64,000 bases of DNA from an uncultured Anaerolineae bacterium (GTDB lineage: Bacteria; Chloroflexota; Anaerolineae; Anaerolineales; Villigracilaceae), in assembly GCA_903822545.1 (NCBI GenBank), contig CAIJPN010000103.1, positions 1 to 64,000 on the forward strand. Direction: 5' to 3'. Positions 8,260-15,270 of this stretch are shown here, in pieces; within the stretch, counting starts at the first letter, position 1; every line of letters begins with the position of its first letter. A program made the translations under genes and the position numbers. The notes beneath the pieces were generated by a model. The model worked only from the letters and a program-made list of their open reading frames with translations, was not told where the DNA came from and did not search any database.

Positions 8260-10044
8260 TTACTTGGTGACGAGCGACAGCGGAACGGGGATGTTCTTTT
8301 CGACAGTTTCGCCGTTCAAGAACTTGAGGGCAGATTCCACGCCCAGGCGGCCAATTTCGGCGGGCTGCTGGGCCACGGTGGCGGCCAGTGTGCCAGCCTG
8401 GACGGCGGCGACAGCGTCATCCACAGCGTCGAAGCCGACGAAGATGATGCCGGTGCGGCCAGCGGCCTCAGCAGCCTGGATCGCGCCCAGGATCATTTCG
8501 TCATTATGAGCAAAGACAGCGGCGATTTCGGGCTGGGCCTGGAGAATGTTCTCGAAGACGCTCAGGCCTTCATCGCGGTTGAAGTTGGCAGTCTGCTGGG
8601 CAACGATGGGGGCATCTTTGCAGCTGGCAGCCATGTAATCGTTGAAGCCCTGTCCACGGTCACGGGCAGCAGAAGTGCCGGCGATGCCTTGCAGTTCCAC
8701 GACATTGCCCTTGCCAGCGATGGCTTTGCACAGGAATTCAGCGGCCATCTGGCCACCAGCGACGTTGTCAGAAGCGACATGGGCAACCACTTCGCCGCCA
8801 TTCGCGCCACGATCCACGGTGAAGACCGGGATGCCGGCGGCGTTGGCTTTCTGGATGGCGGGCACAACTGCGTCAGAGTCGGTCGGGTTGATCAGGATGG
8901 CATCGACCTTCTTGGTGATCAGGTCTTCGATCCCGGCAACCATCTTGGCCGAGTCGTCCTGGGCATCCACAACGATGAGCTTCGCGCCAGCGGCATCAGC
9001 AGCGGCCTGGGCGCCATCCTTGAGGGTGACAAAGAACGGGTTGTTCAGGGTGGAAAGCACCAGCCCGAGGGTGACTTCTTTCGCGGCGGGCTCGGCAGGC
9101 GGGGTCACACCGAGCGATTCGGCGGTGACGAGCGACAGCGGAACGGGGATGTTCTTTTCGACAGTTTCGCCATTCAGCACTTTGACGGCGGCTTCCACAC
9201 CCAGGCGGCCAATTTCGGCGGGCTGCTGGGCCACGGTGGCGGCCAGTTTGCCATCTTTGACAGCCTGGACGGCGTCATCGACAGCGTCAAAACCGACGAA
9301 AACGATGCCGGTGCGGCCAGCGGCTTCAGCAGCCTGGACAGCGCCGAGGATCATTTCATCATTGTGGGCGAAAACACCGGCGATTTCGGGCTGGGCCTGG
9401 AGAATGTTCTCAAAGACACTCAAGCCTTCATCGCGGTTGAAGTTGGCGGTCTGCTGGGCCACGATGGGGGCATCTTTGCAGCTGGCAGCCATGTAATCGT
9501 TGAAGCCCTGGCCACGGTCACGGGCAGCGGAAGTGCCGGCAATGCCTTGCAGTTCAACCACATTGCCTTTGCCGCCAATGGTCTTGCACAGGAATTCGGC
9601 AGCCATCTGGCCACCGGCGACGTTGTCAGAAGCGACATGCGCAACCACTTCGCCGCCATTCGCGCCGCGATCCACAGTGAAAACCGGGATCTTGGCTTCG
9701 TTGGCCTTCTGGATGGCAGGCACAACCGCGTCAGAGTCGGTCGGGTTGATCAGGATGGCATCGACCTTCTTGGTGATCAGGTCTTCAATGCCAGCGGTCA
9801 TCTTGGCCGAGTCGTCCTGGGCATCCACAACGATGAGCTTCACGCCAGCGGCGTCGGCGGCTTTTTGGGCGCCATCTTTGAGGGTGACAAAGAACGGGTT
9901 GTTCAGGGTGGAAAGCACCAGCCCGAGGGTTTTCTCAGTCGGCTGGGCGGCAGGCTGCTCAGTAACCGGGGCCGGGCTTCCGCAAGCGGAAAGCACAATG
10001 GCAGCAAGCATGAGCAGGCTGAACAGAGGGGTAATGCGTTTCAT
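8260..10044 (-). CDS. rbsB: Fused tandem ribose-binding lipoprotein (RbsB-RbsB)
   Basis: 594 residues, about twice the family's usual length. The signal peptide ends at Cys21 (LSAC). Two complete periplasmic-binding-protein type 1 domains follow: residues 39-307 and 325-593. Aligned without gaps they differ at 17 of 269 positions (about 94% identity). Both contain LGLVLSTLNNPFF, the VDxxDD segment, LINPTDSDAVVP, TVDRGANGG and the HNDEMILGA hinge region. The joining peptide (308-324, Ala/Pro/Glu-rich) resembles the spacer after the lipid anchor, so the second copy kept its linker but lost its signal peptide. It is preceded by AAAGGAG. It binds the sugar outside and delivers it to RbsC. Two binding sites per anchored molecule, possibly one per permease type, is my inference. 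Confidence 0.93.
   Translation of the reverse strand: MKRITPLFSLLMLAAIVLSACGSPAPVTEQPAAQPTEKTLGLVLSTLNNPFFVTLKDGAQKAADAAGVKLIVVDAQDDSAKMTAGIEDLITKKVDAILINPTDSDAVVPAIQKANEAKIPVFTVDRGANGGEVVAHVASDNVAGGQMAAEFLCKTIGGKGNVVELQGIAGTSAARDRGQGFNDYMAASCKDAPIVAQQTANFNRDEGLSVFENILQAQPEIAGVFAHNDEMILGAVQAAEAAGRTGIVFVGFDAVDDAVQAVKDGKLAATVAQQPAEIGRLGVEAAVKVLNGETVEKNIPVPLSLVTAESLGVTPPAEPAAKEVTLGLVLSTLNNPFFVTLKDGAQAAADAAGAKLIVVDAQDDSAKMVAGIEDLITKKVDAILINPTDSDAVVPAIQKANAAGIPVFTVDRGANGGEVVAHVASDNVAGGQMAAEFLCKAIAGKGNVVELQGIAGTSAARDRGQGFNDYMAASCKDAPIVAQQTANFNRDEGLSVFENILQAQPEIAAVFAHNDEMILGAIQAAEAAGRTGIIFVGFDAVDDAVAAVQAGTLAATVAQQPAEIGRLGVESALKFLNGETVEKNIPVPLSLVTK
8266..9072 (-). repeat. Domain repeat 2 of the rbsB fusion
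   Basis: 807 bases encoding residues 325-593. It pairs without gaps with 9124-9930, offset 858 bases, and is closely similar at DNA level too, pointing to a recent internal duplication or gene conversion. Confidence 0.95.
9124..9930 (-). repeat. Domain repeat 1 of the rbsB fusion
   Basis: 807 bases encoding residues 39-307, the partner of 8266-9072. The substitutions cluster at surface-type positions (Lys, Glu, Asp or Gln to Ala, Gly or Thr) and near the domain end. Confidence 0.95.
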
Positions 10045-10122
10045 TTTCTACTCCTTTAGGATTGTTTGATAAGCGGGATAAATTTGGCTTTATCCTGCTC
10101 TGATACAAAATTTATTTCGGCG

Positions 10123-10170
10123 CTCCCGTTTTTATGGGTCGCCCCTGCGGGGTTTCACACCCAAACGGGA
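10123..10170. repeat. Dispersed palindromic repeat, copy 1, inside the rbs operon
   Basis: Outer arms ctcccgttt / aaacggga enclose a 'cgcccctgcggggtttcacacc' core. A similar element lies at 20824-20884. It occupies most of the 132-base gap between rbsC and rbsB and can fold into a hairpin in the mRNA. Confidence 0.6.
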
Positions 10171-10176
10171 AAGCCA

Positions 10177-11148
10177 TTATTTCCTGGTGGGATTGATGGC
10201 CTTATAAAACAGCAAAGCCAGGGCAATCACCACGCCTTTGACAACCTGCTCCCACAGCGGGGAAACGTTCAGCAGGTTAAGTCCGTTATTCAAGGTTTCG
10301 ATCAGGATGGTGCCGAGCAGCGTACCGAGCAAGCCGCCTTCTCCACCCGAAAAGCTGGTTCCGCCAACCACAACCGCCGCGATGGCGTTGAATTCGTAAC
10401 CCGCGCCGATTACCGGCTGGGCAGAATCGAGCCGCGCGATCAGGATCAGCCCGGCCAGGGCGGCGCAGACGCCGGAAATCATGTAAACCAGCACGATCAT
10501 CTGGCGCGTATTGACGCCGGCCAGCCGCGCCGCGACCGGATTGTCACCGATCAGGTACACGTACTCGCCAAAGCGGGTGCGATTCAAAACAATCGCGGCC
10601 AGCACGAACACAATCACCGCCACAACAATCGGCATGGGAACCGGCCCGAGCGAGGCCGTGCCAATAAAACGGAAGGCATCTGGCAGCCCGGTGAAAGGCT
10701 TTCCCTGGGTATACATCAGCGTCAGGCCGCGTCCCACCGTCAGCATCCCCAGCGTGGCGATGAAAGGCGGGATATTCCCGCGCGTGATCATCAGCCCGTT
10801 GACCATGCCCATCAGCGCGCCGATGCCAAGCGCCAGCAGGATACCCAGCGGAACCGGCAGCCCCTGTTTGAGCAAATCGGCGGTGATGACAGCTGAAAGC
10901 GCCAGGATGGAGCCGACTGAAAGGTCAATCCCGGCGGTCAGGATGACCAGCGTCATGCCCACCGCCACAATCCCATTGATAGTGGCCTGCCGGAAAATGT
11001 TGACCTGGTTAGAAACGGTCAGAAATCGGTCAGAGAGCAGCGAAAGCCCCACTGCCAGCGCAGCGTATACCAGCGCCAGCCCAAAGCGCTGCAACAGCAC
11101 GCTCCAGTTGACGCCTTCGGGACGGGGTTGCGCGGCCCGCGTGGTCAT
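10177..11148 (-). CDS. rbsC: Ribose-type ABC transporter permease (first copy)
   Basis: 323 residues of the same RbsC family as the permease at 5759-6700. It shows 'NIFRQATINGIVAVGMTLVILTAGIDLSVGS', TRGNIPPFIATLGM and a C-terminal GGTSFSGGEGG motif. Its ATG follows the rbsD stop directly (TAAATG). A 132-base gap filled by a dispersed repeat separates it from the binding-protein gene. It differs clearly from the second permease, so the pair is an old paralogy, unlike the recent duplication within rbsB. Confidence 0.93.
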   Translation of the reverse strand: MTTRAAQPRPEGVNWSVLLQRFGLALVYAALAVGLSLLSDRFLTVSNQVNIFRQATINGIVAVGMTLVILTAGIDLSVGSILALSAVITADLLKQGLPVPLGILLALGIGALMGMVNGLMITRGNIPPFIATLGMLTVGRGLTLMYTQGKPFTGLPDAFRFIGTASLGPVPMPIVVAVIVFVLAAIVLNRTRFGEYVYLIGDNPVAARLAGVNTRQMIVLVYMISGVCAALAGLILIARLDSAQPVIGAGYEFNAIAAVVVGGTSFSGGEGGLLGTLLGTILIETLNNGLNLLNVSPLWEQVVKGVVIALALLFYKAINPTRK

Positions 11149-11544
11149 TTAGAACACCACCCCAGAGCACAAAATCACGTTGGCATACGGGGCAAACTCG
11201 CCGGTGCGCACCACGGCGCGCGCATCGTGGGTGATCTCCTTGAACTGGCTGTGCGGCACAAATTCCAGCGGCACGCCCGGCAGGAGCGCCTTCACCGCCT
11301 CCAAAAACTGCGGGTTGCGCGCCTGCACTTCCTCTGCCAGGATGGCTTTTTCGACCTTCATCTCTTCCAAAATCACGCCCAGGGTCTCCACCGCGCCGGG
11401 TACGCCCTTCGTCAGCGCCAGGTCAATGCGCTCAGTTTCGGCTGGGATGGGCAGGCCCGCGTCAGCCACCACCAGCATATCGGTGTGGCCCAGGGTGGCG
11501 ATGGTGTATGAAAGTTCAGCGTTCAATAGTGTTGTTTTTTTCAT
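11149..11544 (-). CDS. rbsD: D-ribose pyranase
   Basis: 131 residues, full length for RbsD. It starts KKTTLLNAELSYTIATLGHTD, with the family His in GHTD, continues VADAGLPIP, and has the C-terminal 'FAPYANVILCSGVVF' strand. It interconverts the pyranose and furanose forms of ribose so that the kinase receives its substrate. The start overlaps the rbsK stop (ATGA) and the stop abuts the permease start. Its presence is the best evidence that this importer handles ribose rather than another sugar. Confidence 0.95.
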   Translation of the reverse strand: MKKTTLLNAELSYTIATLGHTDMLVVADAGLPIPAETERIDLALTKGVPGAVETLGVILEEMKVEKAILAEEVQARNPQFLEAVKALLPGVPLEFVPHSQFKEITHDARAVVRTGEFAPYANVILCSGVVF

Positions 11545-12449
11545 TTTTTGTCTCCAAGGAATTCATCCACTTCGCGGCGCAGCGGCAGCGAGGGCTGCGC
11601 CCCAGGACGTGTGACCGAAAGGGCCGCGGCAGCATTTCCCAGGCGGGCGGCAGCTTCCAGCCCCAGGCCCTCGGCCAGGCCGGTGGCAAATGCGCCCACA
11701 AAAGCATCCCCGGCAGCGACCGTATCCACCGCTTTGACCGGGTAGGCCGGGATGTGCGTGCGCTGGCCGCCCGCAACCAGCAGCGCGCCCTGTTCACCCA
11801 GTGTGATGATCAGGTTGCGCACACCCAGCGCCAGCAGTTTTTCGATGGCGGCCTCCAGCGTATCGGTTCCGGCAATCTGCATCGCTTCGCGCTCGTTGGG
11901 GATGAAATAATCGACCTTTGACAGGATTTCCGCGCCGAGGGGCTGGGCCGGGGCCGGATTCAAGACGACCCGTATGCCTTGTTGCGCTGCCAGGGCAATC
12001 GCCTCGCTGACGGTTTCCAGCGGGCTTTCCAGCTGGGTGACGAGCACATCAGCGTCAGAAAAAGCCGCTTTGGCGGTATGCAGGTGCCAGGGCGAGAGCG
12101 AGAGATTCGCGCCCGAGGCCACCACAATCGTGTTGCGGCCTTCCGCATCCACCGTGATCAGGGCAATGCCCGTCGCTTCGGCTTTTTCCACCGAAATGTG
12201 GCTGGTGTCGATGCCATCCTGCGCAGCCACTTTGCACAGTTCCGCGCCAAACCCGTCCTCACCCACACAGCCGATCATGCGGACATGCGCGCCCATGCGC
12301 GCGGCGGCGACAGCCTGGTTGGCGCCCTTGCCGCCGGGGAAGGTGGCAAACCTGCCGCCCAAAATCGTCTCGCCAATTTGCGGATGGCGTGGGGCGTTGA
12401 CGACCAGATCCATGTTAAGACTGCCAACTACGATAATATTTCCATTCAC
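11541..12449 (-). CDS. rbsK: Ribokinase
   Basis: 302 residues, PfkB family. It shows the N-terminal GSLNMDLVV, the substrate-binding FPGGKGANQAVAAARMG motif and the C-terminal catalytic DTVAAGDAFVGAFA, where Asp is the base and the family's usual GAGD reads AAGD. It phosphorylates ribose to ribose-5-phosphate. The start is GTG at 12449 with GGAGG six bases upstream, overlapping the regulator stop as GTGA. It therefore depends on translation of rbsR. Downstream it overlaps rbsD by four bases. Confidence 0.95.
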   Translation of the reverse strand: MNGNIIVVGSLNMDLVVNAPRHPQIGETILGGRFATFPGGKGANQAVAAARMGAHVRMIGCVGEDGFGAELCKVAAQDGIDTSHISVEKAEATGIALITVDAEGRNTIVVASGANLSLSPWHLHTAKAAFSDADVLVTQLESPLETVSEAIALAAQQGIRVVLNPAPAQPLGAEILSKVDYFIPNEREAMQIAGTDTLEAAIEKLLALGVRNLIITLGEQGALLVAGGQRTHIPAYPVKAVDTVAAGDAFVGAFATGLAEGLGLEAAARLGNAAAALSVTRPGAQPSLPLRREVDEFLGDKK

Positions 12450-13447
12450 GAAGGCCTCCGGGTGCTTTCACGGATGACAAGACGGGTGGGAAGGATGTTC
12501 CGGCGCGGCGGCAGGCTGGCATTTTGCATGCGTTCCAGCAGCAGGGTGATGGCCATCTGGCCGATTTCCTGCTTGGGCTGGGCCACGCTGGTCAGGGGCG
12601 GGGTGGTATACGATGCCAGTTCAATGTTGTCGAAGCTGGCGATGGAAACATCTTCGGGGATGCGCAGGCCCAGCTGCGAAGCGGCGCGGATGACGCCGAT
12701 GGACATCATGTCATTGCAAACGAAGATGGCTGTGGGGCGCGGGCTGCGCTGGAAAAGCTGCATGGCGCCTTCGTAGCCGGAGGGGGCATGAAAATCGCCG
12801 CGCACCACCAGGGATTCATCCACAAGAATGCCAGCCTGCTGGAGCGCGGCGCGGTAGCCGGTGACACGTTCGGCGCTGGGGGTGATGTTGGATGGGCCGG
12901 TGATGCAGGCGATGATGCGATGCCCCAGCGAGAGCAAGTGTTGGGTGGCGATCAACCCGCCGTGATGATTGTCAGTGGTGACGGTGTCCAGCTCCAGGCT
13001 GCCCATGTCACGATCAACCACTACCAGTGGCAGGCCTTTTTGGGCAATCTGCGAAAGTGTCTCGCGGTGGTCGCCTGAAGCGACGAAGATCATGCCATCG
13101 ACCTGTTTGTTTTCGAGTACTTCGGTGTACATGCGCTCTTTTTCGGTATCGTTTTCGGTATTACACAAAATGACGCTGTACCCGCGTTCAAAAGCCGCCG
13201 TTTCGATGGCGCGGCCAATCTCGGCGAAGAACGGGTTGGCGCTGTCGGGCAGGATCAGGCCGAGGGTATGGGTTTCGCCGCGACGCAGCGAGCGCGCCAG
13301 GGCGTTTGGGCGGTAGCCTAATTCCTTCATCGCCAGTTCAACCTGCGCTCGAACGGCATCAGATACATAGCGCGTCCCGTTAATGACATGGGACACGGTT
13401 GCCGAAGATACATTTGCGTGTGCTGCGACTTCTTTGATGGTTGCCAT
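12446..13447 (-). CDS. rbsR: LacI-family transcriptional repressor of the rbs operon
   Basis: 333 residues. The N-terminal helix-turn-helix (TIKEVAAHANVSSATVSHVIN) and hinge (ALARSLRRGETHTLGLILPD) are followed by a sugar-binding sensor domain like that of the RbsB family. It is the first gene of the operon, just downstream of a perfect 42-bp palindrome that overlaps the -10 box, so it most likely represses its own transcription and that of all rbs genes, with ribose or a derivative as inducer. The ribosome site is weak, which would keep repressor levels low. Confidence 0.93.
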   Translation of the reverse strand: MATIKEVAAHANVSSATVSHVINGTRYVSDAVRAQVELAMKELGYRPNALARSLRRGETHTLGLILPDSANPFFAEIGRAIETAAFERGYSVILCNTENDTEKERMYTEVLENKQVDGMIFVASGDHRETLSQIAQKGLPLVVVDRDMGSLELDTVTTDNHHGGLIATQHLLSLGHRIIACITGPSNITPSAERVTGYRAALQQAGILVDESLVVRGDFHAPSGYEGAMQLFQRSPRPTAIFVCNDMMSIGVIRAASQLGLRIPEDVSIASFDNIELASYTTPPLTSVAQPKQEIGQMAITLLLERMQNASLPPRRNILPTRLVIRESTRRPS

Positions 13448-13452
13448 AAAAA

Positions 13453-13494
13453 ATACTCTAGTTAATCGTTTACGTAAACGATTAACTAGAGTAT
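13453..13494. promoter_or_regulatory. Perfect 42-bp palindromic LacI-type operator
   Basis: Each 21-base arm is the exact reverse complement of the other. The centre CGTTTACGTAAACG fits LacI/PurR-type sites. The element runs from inside the -10 box to six bases before the rbsR start codon, so bound repressor would block initiation. LacI sites are usually 14-20 bp, so this one is unusually long. Confidence 0.85.
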
Positions 13495-13517
13495 AGGCTT
13501 TTTTTATTCCCTGTCAA
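13490..13517 (-). promoter_or_regulatory. Promoter of the rbs operon
   Basis: On the minus strand a consensus TTGACA (13512-13517) is spaced 16 bases from TATACT (13490-13495). The -10 box overlaps the end of the 42-bp operator. Confidence 0.8.
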
Positions 13518-13606
13518 GAGTCAACAAACACAGCGCAGGGCTTTCTTCAAGTTGTAGTGCGCCGATTCACTCGCTGCGCAACAGCTTGCAGGCAAGATTG
13601 GATCGA

Positions 13607-15139
13607 TTAAGGCAGGTAGTATTCGATGACCAGGGCAGGCCTGTCTCCGGCACTGGATGCGTTACCGCTGAAAAACCGTACATAGTTTGCCATAGCATTG
13701 TTGTTGTCATCCAGTTTAAAGCGGAGGCGAAGTTGCGTTAGCCCAAAACTGCCGGAGTGTTTGTTGATACTGGCAGACAAGTTGGTGAGGTTGAAGCTAT
13801 ACCAGGCGCCTACAGGCAGGGGGCTGAACGGCCCACCGGTTTTCGTGGCCAATGCCTGGAAGTCGCTTCCAACCAGGGGCGCGCTTGCTCCGAAAAAGCC
13901 TTTTTTGGCATCCACCATCAGCCCCTGGAGCAAGGCAAATGGATTGCCAGTACCGCTGACAGCCTGTCGCTTAATCCGGAGCGTGACCCGGGTAATGACA
14001 GCTGTATCGGGGAGACTGGATCCAGTATTGAAGGACAAAATTGCGCGATATTGTTTTTTGGTAGCATCGTCACCCACGTTGAAAGTGGTGGAGAAACTAT
14101 CGATTTTCGCGCCAAAATTGCTGTTTTCACCCGCTTCGAGAATCCAGCCATCTTGCGAACCAACGGATGTGAAGGTTTTTGTTTGTGTGGTAACTGGTAC
14201 GGGTGTGTTGGTGAACGGTACAGGCGTGTTGGTGGACGGTACGGGTGTGTTGGTGGACGGTACGGGCGTATTGGTGGATGGTACAGGCGTGTTTGTGGAT
14301 GGTACGGGTGTGTTTGTGGATGGTACGGGTGTGTTTGTGGATGGTACAGGTGTGTTGGTGGATGGTACGGGTGTGTTGGTTGACGGTATAGGGGTATCGG
14401 TAAACGGCATGGGGGTATCGGTATCAATTGGAGTGGCAGTATCAGGAACAGGGCCTAATAAGGTAAAAGCAGCATCCCCAACTGCAATCCGATACATCAC
14501 ATCGCCTCCCGCGCCTGATGTTTTACGATAATGATTCCCGTCCCCGCCAGTGCCAAACGAGAAACCCCAATCGGGCAGACCACCCTGCTGGGATGCTTCG
14601 ATTTGCACCCAATATTTGACACCAGCAGATGCCGTAAAGGCTGTAGGCAGGGTAAACGTATAAGAGTACATATTGATTGACCCTACCAGTCCAATTGGGG
14701 TTTCGCCGGCATTGCCTCCTACCAAATAATCCACCAGGGGCGGATTTGCAATTGCCGGTTCGGAACCAGCCGGGATGGACGGGTAAATCCTGATGCGAAA
14801 ATCAAGCACCGGACCGCCGAGCCCCACCCTGGCAGGGTCATAGCCGCCAATCCAGTCGATCTGGGTAATGGTTTCGGTAGTTTGGAGGGTGAAATCATCC
14901 CAAATATATTGATCGTAATCGCTGCCATCAGGGTCTCGCCATGATGATTGGAGGAGTTTACCCACCGGGTTTATCGGCTGGGCGTAAATAGGGCCAATGA
15001 AAAGACCCTGGGCATAGATACGCTGTTCATTCTGGGAAACGGGTGCTTTTGCCTGGGCGTCAACATAAAAATATCCCAGGGAAAGCAGTCCCATGAAAAG
15101 TACCAGGATCAAGCTGGGGCGAAATAGTTTGGGTGACAT
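13607..15139 (-). CDS. Secreted protein with Thr/Pro repeat stalk and DNRLRE-like C-terminal domain
   Basis: 510 residues. The ATG at 15139 has AGGAG and precedes a clear signal peptide, so it is chosen over the longer open frame. Residues about 40-225 form a beta-rich domain with a YIWDDFTL / IDWIGGYDPA pattern. A Thr/Pro-rich stalk made of seven-residue STNTPVP repeats follows (about 235-315). The C-terminal ~190 residues resemble DNRLRE-type modules ('YRAILSFNTGSSLPDTAVITRVTLRI'). No catalytic site is recognised; an extracellular structural or carbohydrate-binding role is inferred. It lies downstream of the multicopper oxidase gene after a terminator, so it is probably transcribed separately. 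Confidence 0.75.
   Translation of the reverse strand: MSPKLFRPSLILVLFMGLLSLGYFYVDAQAKAPVSQNEQRIYAQGLFIGPIYAQPINPVGKLLQSSWRDPDGSDYDQYIWDDFTLQTTETITQIDWIGGYDPARVGLGGPVLDFRIRIYPSIPAGSEPAIANPPLVDYLVGGNAGETPIGLVGSINMYSYTFTLPTAFTASAGVKYWVQIEASQQGGLPDWGFSFGTGGDGNHYRKTSGAGGDVMYRIAVGDAAFTLLGPVPDTATPIDTDTPMPFTDTPIPSTNTPVPSTNTPVPSTNTPVPSTNTPVPSTNTPVPSTNTPVPSTNTPVPSTNTPVPFTNTPVPVTTQTKTFTSVGSQDGWILEAGENSNFGAKIDSFSTTFNVGDDATKKQYRAILSFNTGSSLPDTAVITRVTLRIKRQAVSGTGNPFALLQGLMVDAKKGFFGASAPLVGSDFQALATKTGGPFSPLPVGAWYSFNLTNLSASINKHSGSFGLTQLRLRFKLDDNNNAMANYVRFFSGNASSAGDRPALVIEYYLP
14196..14405 (-). repeat. 21-bp tandem repeat encoding the STNTPVP stalk
   Basis: About ten units of 21 bases, with ggta recurring at 14196, 14217, 14238 and on to 14385. 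Units differ only at a few mainly synonymous positions, so stalk length could change by slippage or recombination. Confidence 0.9.
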
Positions 15140-15221
15140 GATTTCGTTTCTCCTAAAAATGTTTTCCCTACCTTGATGATCGAACAAGATTTGGGGTGGT
15201 GACCAGTCTACAAATAAAAGA

Positions 15222-15256
15222 CCTGGCGGCAGCCCCTTCAAGTGACTGCCGCCAGG
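15222..15256 (-). terminator. Rho-independent terminator after the multicopper oxidase
   Basis: 11-bp perfect stem (cctggcggcag / ctgccgccagg) with a 13-base loop. On the minus strand it is followed by a T-rich stretch (TCTTTTATTT). It lies 14 bases past the stop. Confidence 0.85.
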
Positions 15257-15270
15257 CGTAATTCAGATGG

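Noticed and set aside
8266-9930. rbsB duplication as an assembly artefact
   Set aside because: The copies differ at 17 residues and are joined by a distinct linker in frame, so a simple copy error is unlikely; long reads would settle it.
8218-10059. 613-codon open frame on the plus strand opposite rbsB
   Set aside because: It is antisense to a clear binding-protein gene, lacks domains and a ribosome site, and its internal repetition merely mirrors the rbsB duplication. GC-biased third positions create such shadows.
14196-14405. CRISPR-like periodicity
   Set aside because: Units are contiguous 21-bp coding repeats without spacers; they translate to STNTPVP.
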